Shown one piece after another: positions 7,983-17,171 of a stretch of 64,000 nt of DNA (the stretch's first letter is position 1; each line of letters opens with the position of its first letter). A program made the position numbers and the translations under genes. A model generated the notes under the pieces. The model was not told where the DNA came from. It did no database searches and was given only the letters and a program-made list of their open reading frames with translations. The DNA is from Antrihabitans auranticaus (GTDB lineage: Bacteria; Actinomycetota; Actinomycetes; Mycobacteriales; Mycobacteriaceae), in contig NZ_JAEMNW010000002.1 in assembly GCF_016481275.1 (NCBI RefSeq), positions 310,001-374,000 on the forward strand. Reading direction: 5' to 3'.

Positions 7983-10900
7983 ATGGCTCGACCGCCGACT
8001 GCTCGTTCATCCGTTCCTGGCGCAGGCCGACTCGGACTCGTTGCTCCATCGGCCCCGGCAGATCTGGCCACCCTGGGTTGGGTGGATCAAGACAGCATCG
8101 AACTGCTCTGGTCGCTGTCGCGGGCACCGGACGCGGACCTGGCGCTCCGCACGCTCGTCAGACTGCAATCGGCCCTCGAGAGCGGGTGGGGCGAGCTCGA
8201 AACGGCGCTTCGCGAGGACAAGGCGCTGCGCGGCCGGCTCTTCGGACTCATCGGAGCATCGAGTGCGTTCGCCGACCACGTGGTCGCCGACCCTGACGCG
8301 TGGAAACTTCTGCAGGGCACGACGCTCCCGACACGGGAACAGTTGGTCGCCGATCTGGTCGGCGTCGTGGACGGCACTCCGGAGACCGGGCCGAACGCGT
8401 CGCCGATGCTGTTTCGCGCGGGGATCACCGGCCCGACCGTCATACCGATCTTGCGGAAGCGATACCGCAACCACCTGATGGTGCTCGCTGCGGTCGACCT
8501 CGCTGCCGTCGTCGAGAACGAGAAGGTGCTGCCGTACCAGGTGGTCGGCCGCCATCTTGCCGACCTCGCGGATGCCGCCCTGACGGCCGCACTCGCGGTC
8601 GCCGTCGCCACGGTGTACCCGAACGAACCGTGCCCCGCTCGCCTGGCCGTGGTCGCGATGGGCAAATGCGGTGCGCGGGAACTGAACTACGTGAGCGATG
8701 TCGACGTCGTCTTCGTTGCCGAACCCGCCGACCCCCGTGCCAGTCGCATGGCGGGGGAGATGATGCGCATCGGCACCGCTGCGTTCTTCGAGGTCGACGC
8801 TGCGCTGCGGCCAGAGGGAAAGCAGGGCGCTCTCGTCCGCACACTCGAGTCGCACGTCGCGTACTACAAGCGGTGGGCCAAGACCTGGGAGTTTCAGGCG
8901 TTGCTGAAGGCGCGTCCGATGACCGGCGACCTCGAACTGGGCAAGCAATACCAGGACGCGCTGCTGCCGATGGTGTGGACGGCATCCGAGCGCGAGGCCT
9001 TTGTCCCCGAGGTACAGGCAATGCGCCGCCGGGTCGAGGAGAACGTTCCCGAGGATCTCCGCGAACGTGAGCTGAAACTGGGTCGCGGCAGTTTGCGCGA
9101 CGTCGAGTTCGCGGTCCAGCTCTTGCAACTGGTGCACGGGCGAACCGATGAGGCACTGCACGTCACCGGAACCGTCGAAGCGCTGATGGCTTTGGCGGCG
9201 GGTGGTTACGTCGGCCGTGACGATGCCGCGAATCTGACTGCGTCCTACGAATTCCTGCGCCTGCTCGAGCACCGGCTGCAGTTGCAGAAACTCAAGCGAA
9301 CGCACACGCTGCCCAAACCCGAGGACGAAGAGGCGCTGCGGTGGCTGGCGCGCGCGGCGCATGTCCGGCCGGACGGTCGCAACGACGCACTCGGCGTGCT
9401 GAATGCCGAGATCAAGCGCAATGCGCACCGGATTCGCCGGTTGCATTCGAAGCTGTTCTATCGGCCGCTGCTCGAATCGGTTGCGCGGCTGGACAAGGAA
9501 GCCGTCGCACTCAGCCCCGACGCCGCGGTTCGGCAGCTCGCGGCGCTCGGATACACCGCGCCGGAGAATGCGCTCGGGCACCTGAAAGCCCTTGCCGCCG
9601 GGCCGGAGCGAAAGGGCCGCATTCAGGCGCTGTTGCTACCGACCCTGCTCGAATACCTCGGGGACACACCTGATCCGGATGCTGGTCTGCTGAACTACCG
9701 GCGTGTGTCGGAAGCGCTCAACGATCAGATCTGGTTCCTTCGGGAGCTTCGTGACGAGGGCGCGATCGCGCAGCGCTTGATGCTCGTGCTCGGCTCGTCG
9801 GCGTATGTGCCCGGCCTGCTGATGAAGGCGCCGGAAGTGATCAGGCTCTTCGCCGACGGACCGCACGGACCGCTCCTGCTCGGACCCGACCCTGCCGACG
9901 TCTCGCGCGGCATCGTCTCCTCGTCGGCTCGCTACGACGATCCGAAGCGGGCTGTCGCCGCAGCGCGCTCGCTGCGTCGCCACGAACTCGCACGAGTGGC
10001 ATCGGCAGACATTCTCGGCATGCTCGATGTGCCGCAGGTCTGCCGAGCGTTGTCCTCGGTGTGGGCTGCGGTCCTCAACGCGTCGCTCGAGGCAGTAATC
10101 AAGGGGACCGAGGCCGAACGAGGAAAGCCGGCGCCCGGAACATTCGGCGTCATCGGTATGGGCAGGCTCGGCGGCTACGAGTTGGGCTACGGTTCCGATG
10201 CCGACGTGCTGTTCGTCTGCGACCCGAAGCCCGGGGAAGACGAAACCGACGTGGTCAAGTGGGCCAACAGCGTCGCCGAGCGTGTGACGAAGCTTCTCGG
10301 CGCCCCGAGTACGGACCCGCCGCTTCAGGTCGACGCGGGATTGCGCCCGGAGGGGCGCAACGGCCCACTCGTGCGGACGCTGGCCGCCTATGAGGCCTAC
10401 TACGCGCAGTGGGCGCAGGCGTGGGAGGTCCAGGCGCTGCTCAGAGCACATCAGATGGCTGGCGACGAAGAACTGGGTGTTCGCTTCCTGCACGTCATCG
10501 ACAAGGTCCGCTATCCGGAGGGCGGGATATCGGCGGACGCCGTCCGCGAGATCAGGCGGATCAAGGCCCGCATCGATGCCGAACGACTCCCGCGCGGCGC
10601 CGACCCGGCGACCCACACGAAGTTGGGTCGCGGCGGACTGGCCGACATCGAGTGGACGGTGCAACTGCTTCAGCTCAAGCACGCACACGAATATCCGTCG
10701 CTGCACAACACCTCGACGCTGGAGACGCTCGATGCGATCGGCGCGGCACAGTTGCTGTCGGAATCCGACGTCGACCTGCTGCGCGATGCGTGGATCACGG
10801 CCACCCGGGCCCGCAACGCGCTGGTTCTCGTGCGCGGCAAACCCACCGATCAGCTACCGGGGCCAGGTCGGCTGCTGTCGAACGTTGCGAAGGTCGCGGG

Positions 10901-10994
10901 TTGGGAGACCGCTGACGGCGGCGCCTTCCTCGATCACTACCTGCGCGTGACGCGACGTGCGAAGGCCGTCGTCGAACGGGTCTTCGGCGGCTGA
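7983..10994 (+). CDS. glnE: Bifunctional glutamine synthetase adenylyltransferase/deadenylylase
   Basis: 1,003 residues with two nucleotidyltransferase halves. The first has [20 protein letters not shown] near residue 225; the second has [20 protein letters not shown] near 725. Each is followed by the paired KLGRG motifs ([19 protein letters not shown] and [19 protein letters not shown]). The family adds AMP to, and removes it from, a tyrosine of GlnA1 to tune its activity to nitrogen supply; in GlnE the N-terminal half usually removes and the C-terminal half adds. The target, GlnA1 Tyr406, is encoded 6 kb away. The order glnA2-hydrolase-glnE on one strand facing glnA1 matches M. tuberculosis. 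Confidence 0.97.
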   Translation: MARPPTARSSVPGAGRLGLVAPSAPADLATLGWVDQDSIELLWSLSRAPDADLALRTLVRLQSALESGWGELETALREDKALRGRLFGLIGASSAFADHVVADPDAWKLLQGTTLPTREQLVADLVGVVDGTPETGPNASPMLFRAGITGPTVIPILRKRYRNHLMVLAAVDLAAVVENEKVLPYQVVGRHLADLADAALTAALAVAVATVYPNEPCPARLAVVAMGKCGARELNYVSDVDVVFVAEPADPRASRMAGEMMRIGTAAFFEVDAALRPEGKQGALVRTLESHVAYYKRWAKTWEFQALLKARPMTGDLELGKQYQDALLPMVWTASEREAFVPEVQAMRRRVEENVPEDLRERELKLGRGSLRDVEFAVQLLQLVHGRTDEALHVTGTVEALMALAAGGYVGRDDAANLTASYEFLRLLEHRLQLQKLKRTHTLPKPEDEEALRWLARAAHVRPDGRNDALGVLNAEIKRNAHRIRRLHSKLFYRPLLESVARLDKEAVALSPDAAVRQLAALGYTAPENALGHLKALAAGPERKGRIQALLLPTLLEYLGDTPDPDAGLLNYRRVSEALNDQIWFLRELRDEGAIAQRLMLVLGSSAYVPGLLMKAPEVIRLFADGPHGPLLLGPDPADVSRGIVSSSARYDDPKRAVAAARSLRRHELARVASADILGMLDVPQVCRALSSVWAAVLNASLEAVIKGTEAERGKPAPGTFGVIGMGRLGGYELGYGSDADVLFVCDPKPGEDETDVVKWANSVAERVTKLLGAPSTDPPLQVDAGLRPEGRNGPLVRTLAAYEAYYAQWAQAWEVQALLRAHQMAGDEELGVRFLHVIDKVRYPEGGISADAVREIRRIKARIDAERLPRGADPATHTKLGRGGLADIEWTVQLLQLKHAHEYPSLHNTSTLETLDAIGAAQLLSESDVDLLRDAWITATRARNALVLVRGKPTDQLPGPGRLLSNVAKVAGWETADGGAFLDHYLRVTRRAKAVVERVFGG

Positions 10995-11023
10995 CAAAAA
11001 CGACTCTGTGGCACTCTGATGCG

Positions 11024-11980
11024 GTGTACCGCAACTGGGGGAGAACGGCGATCGTCGTAATCGGTTGGCTCGCAGTGGCGGTCGGGCTGTTCGGTACCGC
11101 GCTGCACTGGTCGAACTCCGCGTACCGACCGTTCGTACTCCTTGCGTCGTTCGCACCGTACGTCATGTCGGCCGGTGTGCTCGGGCTGCTGGTTCTGCTC
11201 GGGGTCCGGCACTGGCCCGGTGTGGTTGCGGCGGGGCTGGTCGTAGGTGCTGCGCTCTGGACCCAGGTTCCGGCGTACGTCGCGAACGGCGCGGGGGGAT
11301 CCGGGCCGGAACTGACGCTGATGCAGGCCAACATTCTGTTCGGCGGCGGTGACGCCGAGGCCATCGTTTCTGCGGTCGGTGCACATGACGTCGACGTGCT
11401 CACGCTCGAGGAGTTGACCGACGAAGGTCTAGCGAAACTCGAAGCCGAGGGTATCGACCGGCTGCTGCCGTATCGCTTCGTCGAAGCGGGCCCCGGTGCT
11501 GTCGGCACAGGAATCTGGAGCAGATACCCACTCGAGCAGGGGGTGAAGTACGAAGGCTTCATTCTCGATCAACTGTCGGCACGCCTGATCCTGCCGACCG
11601 GTCGCGCGACAGTGTTCGCCTTTCACCCTGTGCCGCCGTATCCCGGTGGACCCCAGCGGTGGATAACCGAGATGGAGCGCATTCGCGAGATCCTCGACGC
11701 CGTTCCCGCAGACAGTGGGCCGGTGCTCGTCGGCGCGGACTTCAATGCCACGCGCGATCATTCGCGCTTCCGCGAGTTGGTCGACGGCCGTTTCGAGGAT
11801 GCCGCCGACCAGTCCGGAGCGGGCCTGCTCGCTACCTACCCGGCAGACCGCTGGTGGCCTGCAGTCATCGGCATAGACCACGTTCTCGTCGCCGGTGCAA
11901 CCGCGAGTGAGGTTGTGGCCGTTACTATTCCGGGCTCCGATCACAAAGCGGTGATCGCGAAGATCAGGCTCGGCGCGTGA
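11024..11980 (+). CDS. Membrane-anchored endonuclease/exonuclease/phosphatase (EEP) family protein
   Basis: 318 residues from a GTG at 11024. The first 85 residues hold three hydrophobic segments (about 8-26, 37-60 and 68-88). The outer domain follows: TLMQANILFGGG, LTLEELTDE, FAFHPVPPYPGG, VGADFNATRDHSRF and PGSDHKAVIAKI. These are the catalytic motifs of the EEP fold (Asn, Glu, His, D-x-N and SDH). Members include DNases, sphingomyelinases and inositol phosphatases; the membrane anchoring suggests an extracytoplasmic substrate. It starts 29 bp after glnE. Its last 17 bp overlap the end of the converging ParA gene. Confidence 0.85.
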   Translation: MYRNWGRTAIVVIGWLAVAVGLFGTALHWSNSAYRPFVLLASFAPYVMSAGVLGLLVLLGVRHWPGVVAAGLVVGAALWTQVPAYVANGAGGSGPELTLMQANILFGGGDAEAIVSAVGAHDVDVLTLEELTDEGLAKLEAEGIDRLLPYRFVEAGPGAVGTGIWSRYPLEQGVKYEGFILDQLSARLILPTGRATVFAFHPVPPYPGGPQRWITEMERIREILDAVPADSGPVLVGADFNATRDHSRFRELVDGRFEDAADQSGAGLLATYPADRWWPAVIGIDHVLVAGATASEVVAVTIPGSDHKAVIAKIRLGA

Positions 11981-12731
11981 GGCCCGCTGCCTTCGCGCAT
12001 TCCGACCACAACTCTCCGTATGCGTGCGCAGCGGGACTGTTCGGCGCGAAGTAGGGGAGCGGTTCACGGCGCACCGACATTCGCTCGATCGCGGCAATCG
12101 CCGGAATCACCGTCGTGCTGACACCCGACCGTCCAACCGGCAACGACTCGATGATCTCGCGGTGCAGCGTCTTGCGCCGGTCTGCCATCGAGACGAACGC
12201 CCTGACCTTCGGCTTCTTGCCGACGAACGTGTCGATGAATTCCGTCAGCTGATCGAACGTGCGGAGCGCGAGCACAGTCGGCACGACCGGCACGAGTACG
12301 ACGTCTGCCGCGTGCAGCACATTCTCCGAGACGAGCGAAAGGCTCGGTGGGGTGTCGAGGAAGACGACGTCGTAGTCGTCGAGATCGTTCAGCAACTTCG
12401 CAATCGCGCGCGTGGTCTGCTTCTGCTTGTGGTCGGCTCGGGCGAGGTCGAGATCCATGTTGCGGTAGGTGAAGTCGGCGGGCAGGAGGTCGAGACCTTC
12501 GAAATCCGTGCCTTTCAGCGCGGCATCGATCGACCCCTTGCGACGCACGAGCTTCTCGCTACCGCCTTTGACGTACGGCTTGATCTTGAACAGAAAGGTT
12601 GCGGCGCCCTGTGGGTCGAGGTCCCAGAGCAGGGTGCGGTAGCCGTCTTTTGCTGCGAGGTATGCGAGGTTTACCGCAGTCGTGGTCTTACCCACGCCGC
12701 CTTTGATCGTGTAGGAGGCGATCACCTTCAC
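11964..12731 (-). CDS. ParA/MinD-family ATPase without an adjacent ParB
   Basis: 255 residues from a GTG at 12731. It has the deviant Walker A motif KGGVGKTT at 10-17, the switch region WDLDPQGAATF, and Walker B VVFLDTPPSLS. ParA-type ATPases form dynamic patterns on the nucleoid or membrane and position cargo such as plasmids, chromosomes or storage granules. No parB or parS-like sequence is nearby, so this is an orphan. Its start overlaps the stop of the CYTH-CHAD gene by 4 bp (GTGA), showing tight translational coupling. That neighbour binds polyphosphate in other systems, which suggests a role with polyphosphate rather than DNA (inference). Confidence 0.88.
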   Translation of the reverse strand: MKVIASYTIKGGVGKTTTAVNLAYLAAKDGYRTLLWDLDPQGAATFLFKIKPYVKGGSEKLVRRKGSIDAALKGTDFEGLDLLPADFTYRNMDLDLARADHKQKQTTRAIAKLLNDLDDYDVVFLDTPPSLSLVSENVLHAADVVLVPVVPTVLALRTFDQLTEFIDTFVGKKPKVRAFVSMADRRKTLHREIIESLPVGRSGVSTTVIPAIAAIERMSVRREPLPYFAPNSPAAHAYGELWSECAKAAGLTRRA

Positions 12732-14269
12732 GGGAGCATGGCCTCGATCCGCTGATGTGCCTTGGTCCCGAGGTAGCGCTCGAGTTGGTCGGTCAATGCG
12801 CCGCGTGCTTCGCGCTGCTGGCGACCGAATCGTGCCGACAACTCGCCCATGGCGAGGAGGGTCGCGGCCGGTGGTGCCTGCGCGGCAAGCATTTCCTCGG
12901 CGAACCTGCGGAGGCCGTGACTTTGCATCTCACCGTCCTGGAAGTCGCCGAGGATGTCCTGCAACGACTTCAGGTCCTTGATCGCCGCCCTGTGCGTTTC
13001 GGTGTCGCACACGGGTGCGCCGAACTCGAGCAAGTATCGAAGTTCCTTGCAGCGCTTGCGCAGCGAGTGGACGTCTTCGGATTCGGATTCCGGTGTGATG
13101 GCGCGCGCGATCTTGACGACCTTCTTGTACACCCGCTTGATTCTTTGTGTCACGAGGTCGCCGGCAGTCGTTCGAGCGTCGCCCCGGCTTGCTTCGGCGG
13201 TTGTCACTGCGGTCAGGTCAGCCCGCCAGTCGGCAAACAATTGCGCAAACCTCTTCGACTCGAGCGCGCGAACGAGCTTGCGGCGCTCGGCGTCCCGGGT
13301 TGCAGTGAGATGGTCGCGGAAAGCATCGAGATCGCGCGGCTCGCCGACCGTGAGCCACTGTGCTAGCTCGGGGAGCTCGAGTAGGTATACGTCGAGATCG
13401 CGCGTGGGCGTGGTGACGTCACCCAGCAGTCGAAAGTCTGACTCGTAGCGCGAAATATCGAACGGCAGTACATCCCCGACCAGCTTCAGCATCGATCGCG
13501 TGCGCCGAACCGCGACACGCATGTCGTGCAGGAACTCCGAATCGTGGTCCGCGATCACGCCGTCGACGGTGGCAGTAATGGCGTCGGCAAAGCCTGCGAG
13601 GGCGTTCGCAACGGCCATGTCAGCAGGAGTGTCGACCGTGAAGGTCGGCGCACTCGCGACGATCGGCAGGCCGGCATCGGCGAGGAGAGCGTCGTAGAGA
13701 CTTTCACTCGCACGATCGAACCGGTCGAGTTTCAACAGTGCTTTGCCGACCCGGGCGCCGTCGGTGCCGTAGCCGAGCACAGGACGCACCACTAGACGAG
13801 CGAACGCGCGCGTTGCGGGTGCCACGCCCTCGGCGCGAGTCACGTCGAGCCGAACAACGATCTTGCCGTCGCCATTGTGGACCGTGACCTCTTGTTGCTG
13901 CGTCCGGCATTCGAAGACGGGCGCAATCGCCCTGATCCACATCGGACCCGCGACACCGTCACGCAGCGGCCCTTCCGGCAACGCGTCGACCAATGCGGGC
14001 CACACCAGCGCCGGACCGAGTTCGCTGCGAAGTTCACCGCTGCCCGTCGTCAGAACAAGAGCACCAGCGGTGTCGTCATGCTCGTGCCGGAGGATGGCGC
14101 CCTTCGACCGGAGGCGCCAATCGGCGGTGTCGAGGTAGCTGCTGTCGTGCGATCGCACCGGGCCGAACGCGACCTCGTACCGGTCTCCGAGGGTTGCCAA
14201 ATCGGCCGCGAGATCGGTCTCGGGGTCTGCGTGCCATTGGAGCGTCAGCGGATCGGGGGGGTTCGCCAC
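12728..14269 (-). CDS. CYTH-CHAD domain protein (Rv2226-like)
   Basis: 513 residues from a GTG at 14269. The N-terminal half is a CYTH domain of the triphosphate tunnel superfamily, with sequences such as SSYLDTADWRLRSKGAILR and GALVLTTG. The C-terminal half, about 230-510, is a histidine-rich helical CHAD domain with FLHDMRVAVRRTRSMLKL and VHSLRKRCKELRYLLEF. CYTH domains act on triphosphates or inorganic polyphosphate; CHAD domains bind polyphosphate and are found on polyphosphate granules. The predicted role is polyphosphate binding or hydrolysis in the cytoplasm. It heads a two-gene unit with the ParA ATPase. The position near panB and glnE matches Rv2226 in M. tuberculosis, which lacks the ParA partner as far as I recall. 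Confidence 0.9.
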   Translation of the reverse strand: MANPPDPLTLQWHADPETDLAADLATLGDRYEVAFGPVRSHDSSYLDTADWRLRSKGAILRHEHDDTAGALVLTTGSGELRSELGPALVWPALVDALPEGPLRDGVAGPMWIRAIAPVFECRTQQQEVTVHNGDGKIVVRLDVTRAEGVAPATRAFARLVVRPVLGYGTDGARVGKALLKLDRFDRASESLYDALLADAGLPIVASAPTFTVDTPADMAVANALAGFADAITATVDGVIADHDSEFLHDMRVAVRRTRSMLKLVGDVLPFDISRYESDFRLLGDVTTPTRDLDVYLLELPELAQWLTVGEPRDLDAFRDHLTATRDAERRKLVRALESKRFAQLFADWRADLTAVTTAEASRGDARTTAGDLVTQRIKRVYKKVVKIARAITPESESEDVHSLRKRCKELRYLLEFGAPVCDTETHRAAIKDLKSLQDILGDFQDGEMQSHGLRRFAEEMLAAQAPPAATLLAMGELSARFGRQQREARGALTDQLERYLGTKAHQRIEAMLP

Positions 14270-14318
14270 GGAAATAGGATCCTCGCTCGTAGTGTCGCCG
14301 ACAGCTCCAGCCTACTGG

Positions 14319-16352
14319 TCAGATGCGATCGATGAGATGCCGGTCGAACCGGATCAGCCGACCGTAGTTCTCGCGCGAAATGCGTTCGTTCGCACCATGA
14401 ATTCGCTCCAGATCGGCCTGGTCGACGATGATCGGAGCAAAGTTGATACGCGCCTTCGCGACGTCGTTGTAGTGGCGGGCGTCGGTAGCTCCAGGGACGA
14501 GGCCGGTCGTGATTGCGACGTCCGGAATCAGGTCGCGGACGATCTCGGCGACGAGCGTGAAGGCCGGATCGTCACTCGATGTCAGCGGCGATGGTTCGGC
14601 GCGCATGCCTGGTGCTAGTTGTACCGTCACGCGGTCGTCCGCGATGACGTCGCGACAGTGCGCGAGGACGCCGTCGACGGTGTCGCCCTGCAGAATGCGG
14701 AAGTTGACCAGCGCTTCTGCATGTTGTGGAAGGACGTTCGCTTTGACGCCACCGCGGATGACGGTCGGTGCCGTCGTCGTCCGGACCAGGGCTTCGGTTT
14801 GCGGTCTGCTTGTCAGGATGCGCGTGATCACGGCACCGAGCCGGTCGGCGGAGCCAAGCAGCGTCCGTCGCGGTTCGGTCATGAAGGGCGCCAGCCGTTT
14901 TGTCATGTCGAGTACCACCGGCGTCATGCGCAAGGGCATCGGAGTGTCCTGCAGCGCCGCGACCGCGCGCGCGATCCGCCCGACGGCAGTCTGTTTCGGT
15001 GGCATCGACGAATGCCCGCCGATGTCGTCGGTAGACAGCGCCACGGTCGCGAAGCCCTTCTCGCCCAACATGATCGACGCGACAGGTCGATCGACGCCGT
15101 CGACCACGCCACGCGTCACCACGCCGCCCTCATCGAGGAGGAAGTCGGGCCGGATGCCGTTGCGCCGGAAGTGTTCCGCGATCTGCTCGGCGCCGTTCTC
15201 CCCGCCGATTTCCTCGTCGTGACCGAAGGCGAAGTACACCGTGCTACGCGGCGTAACCCCGTCGGCGAGCGCTAGTTCGATTGCCTCGAGCCACGCGAGA
15301 ACACGACTCTTGTCATCGATAGCGCCACGGCCCCAGATGAATTCGTCGTCGACGACACCGGCAAACGGCGGATGCGTCCACCTGGCGCGGTCGTCCACGG
15401 GGACCACGTCCATGTGCGCGAGGAACAGTCCGGCCGCGCGGTTGGACTCTGCGCCCGGCCACGTGTAGAGCCTGCTGTGGCCGAACTTCTGCAGTTTCAG
15501 CGTGGCATGCACCAGTGGGAACGACTCCTCGAGATGCTCGCCGAGTTCGACGAACGGATCGTCGACGCAGTCGGCGGGGTCTTCGTAGGACACCGTCTCC
15601 ATCCGCAGCGCGCGGGCGAGTCGCTCGACAACCGCGTCACCAGGATCGGTCGCCAGGTTCGACAGTCCCATCGAGTAGGCAGTCGGCGGCAGCGGACCCG
15701 TCAGACGAGCACGCAGTCGTGGCAATCGGCTGTCGACGGGTCCCTCGTCGACCGTGATCGCCGTCTGGCCTAGCCGCCATTCGCCGTCGGACGGCTCGCC
15801 CAACAGGATTTGCAGGCCCCGTCCGGTCCGTCCGCGATCGTCGGAAATGATTGTGAGGCGGGTGATTCCGGGCCCGGTAGCCTCGGTTCGTCGCGTGCCA
15901 CCGGCTTCGATGAGCAGTGGCAGCGTGGGATCGTCGGGTGTCGCGATCCGCGTCGGCGCATCGGTGCCGTCCTGCGGCAGCTCGGTGGGATCGTCGGCGG
16001 TAAATCCGTTGGCGCGCAGGGCCGCGAGGCGTTCGTCGAGGTCGTCCACCCGCAGCACGAGCGCGATGAGTCCGGTCGAGTTCGCGAGTCCGTCGGCGAT
16101 CCGTCTGTCAGCGGGACTCTTGCCCCCGCCGAGCAGCGGCTGCAGTCCGGGCGCTTTGGCGAGCAACCGGATGGCGCTGCCGAGCGTCGACGATCCGTAC
16201 GACACCAGCTCGAGGTGCGCACCGTCGCTGCAGGGGATGACCGCATTCGTTTTCGGGCCCGGCGTGACGGTCACCCCCGCCGCCCGGAATTCGAGCATCG
16301 CCCGATCGAGGTCTCGAACCGCCACAACGAGGTGATCGACCGCGATAGTCAC
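14319..16352 (-). CDS. VOC (glyoxalase-like) domain fused to M20-family metallopeptidase
   Basis: 677 residues from a GTG at 16352, where VTIAVDHLVVAVRDLDRA begins a VOC fold. Residues 1-225 form the glyoxalase-3-like region (VIPCSDGAHLELVSYG, LLIEAGG, GLQILLGEP). From about 228 (Met codon at 15671) the chain is a complete M20 peptidase of the PM20D1/carboxypeptidase S type: FLAHMDVVPV with His313 and Asp315, WGRGAIDDKS, FGHDEEIGGENG, a lid domain and GATDARHYND. Such enzymes cleave or form N-acyl amino acids or dipeptides. The open frame runs upstream to 16706, but that part overlaps the EthD gene and has no domain. No stop or frame change separates the halves, so this is either a true fusion or a lost stop codon. 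The ribosome site is weak. Confidence 0.82.
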   Translation of the reverse strand: MTIAVDHLVVAVRDLDRAMLEFRAAGVTVTPGPKTNAVIPCSDGAHLELVSYGSSTLGSAIRLLAKAPGLQPLLGGGKSPADRRIADGLANSTGLIALVLRVDDLDERLAALRANGFTADDPTELPQDGTDAPTRIATPDDPTLPLLIEAGGTRRTEATGPGITRLTIISDDRGRTGRGLQILLGEPSDGEWRLGQTAITVDEGPVDSRLPRLRARLTGPLPPTAYSMGLSNLATDPGDAVVERLARALRMETVSYEDPADCVDDPFVELGEHLEESFPLVHATLKLQKFGHSRLYTWPGAESNRAAGLFLAHMDVVPVDDRARWTHPPFAGVVDDEFIWGRGAIDDKSRVLAWLEAIELALADGVTPRSTVYFAFGHDEEIGGENGAEQIAEHFRRNGIRPDFLLDEGGVVTRGVVDGVDRPVASIMLGEKGFATVALSTDDIGGHSSMPPKQTAVGRIARAVAALQDTPMPLRMTPVVLDMTKRLAPFMTEPRRTLLGSADRLGAVITRILTSRPQTEALVRTTTAPTVIRGGVKANVLPQHAEALVNFRILQGDTVDGVLAHCRDVIADDRVTVQLAPGMRAEPSPLTSSDDPAFTLVAEIVRDLIPDVAITTGLVPGATDARHYNDVAKARINFAPIIVDQADLERIHGANERISRENYGRLIRFDRHLIDRI

Positions 16353-16372
16353 GCTGGCCAGGGTAGTGCGGG

Positions 16373-17080
16373 CTACATGATCGCGCTGCGGCCGGATAGC
16401 GGTTCCGGTTCGCCGAGCACGTACCTGCTCGTCGGAATCACGTCGATGTTGCGGTCCGCGCCGAACCTCGCCACCGAAGCGGCCATCACGCCGACCCGTC
16501 GCAGCAGTTCGGCGTGGTTGCCGCCGGACCCGTAGAAGGCATGCGGATCGGTCAGCGCCTCGATCGGAAAGAGTTCTTCGACGATGCCGTCGACCTGCGG
16601 CGCAGCGTCGGTGAGAGCCGCGATGACCACGTTCTGTACGTACCCGAACGTTGCTTGAGTGTCTATTGCCACGGACGTGTGGTCGTCGTGCCAGCGCCGC
16701 AGCCACTCGCCGGGAGTCAGGTCCGGCGGTCGGCGCAGGAGCGCGATGTTGGCGAGGCCGGGCGTGCGTTCACCGAACTCGGTTGGGGGAGGGCGCAATC
16801 GAACCGTCTCTGCCACTTCGTAGCCCACCACTGTGTGGGCAAGGGCGCTGAGGTCGGGCGCATGTTCGGGCCACCAGGCCTGCACGACTGCGGTGACCGG
16901 CTCGCGGAAAGTGGTCAGCCGCAACATCGCGGTAGCGACAGCTGAATCGCTGACGTCGACGTGGACGGTCTGGCCTCGCAGCGCTTCGCGTAGCTGTGCG
17001 AACCACGCGTCGTCAGCGCCTGTGTGCCACAGCAGATGGACGGACTTGCGCAGTAGTCCTCTGCCGGTCGCGGGGGCCAT
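16373..17080 (-). CDS. EthD domain-containing protein
   Basis: 235 residues. The C-terminal half has the EthD pattern: IALLRRPPDLTPGEWLRRWHDDHTSVAIDTQATFGYVQN. EthD is a small ferredoxin-like alpha/beta fold found in degradation operons for ethers and in polyketide and aromatic pathways; some members are cofactor-free oxygenases or cyclases, and most are uncharacterised. The N-terminal half may be a second, diverged copy (KSVHLLWHTGADDAWFAQL). The gene ends 20 bp before the VOC-M20 gene on the same strand and probably forms a unit with it. A strong terminator at 17097-17155 separates it from glnA1. Function cannot be set from the sequence. Confidence 0.78.
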   Translation of the reverse strand: MAPATGRGLLRKSVHLLWHTGADDAWFAQLREALRGQTVHVDVSDSAVATAMLRLTTFREPVTAVVQAWWPEHAPDLSALAHTVVGYEVAETVRLRPPPTEFGERTPGLANIALLRRPPDLTPGEWLRRWHDDHTSVAIDTQATFGYVQNVVIAALTDAAPQVDGIVEELFPIEALTDPHAFYGSGGNHAELLRRVGVMAASVARFGADRNIDVIPTSRYVLGEPEPLSGRSAIM

Positions 17081-17096
17081 GGAGTCAGACTAAACG

Positions 17097-17155
17097 CCGA
17101 ACGGGCGGCTATTGCAGCATCGCCCGGGAGCGAATCGCAATAACCGCCCGTTCGG
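17097..17155 (-). terminator. Strong hairpin terminator downstream of glnA1
   Basis: The inverted repeat has a perfect 12-bp outer stem, CCGAACGGGCGG with CCGCCCGTTCGG, and a 6-bp inner stem, TATTGC with GCAATA, around a 21-nt loop. It lies between the glnA1 stop (17172) and the EthD gene start (17080), both leftward, and should end the glnA1 transcript. There is no long T run, as is usual in actinobacteria. Confidence 0.85.
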
Positions 17156-17171
17156 GAGGTTGTCGACCGAT

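Noticed and set aside
16353-16706. N-terminal extension of the VOC-M20 frame into the EthD gene
   Set aside because: The extra residues are arginine-rich and overlap the EthD gene in another frame; the VOC fold begins at the GTG at 16352.
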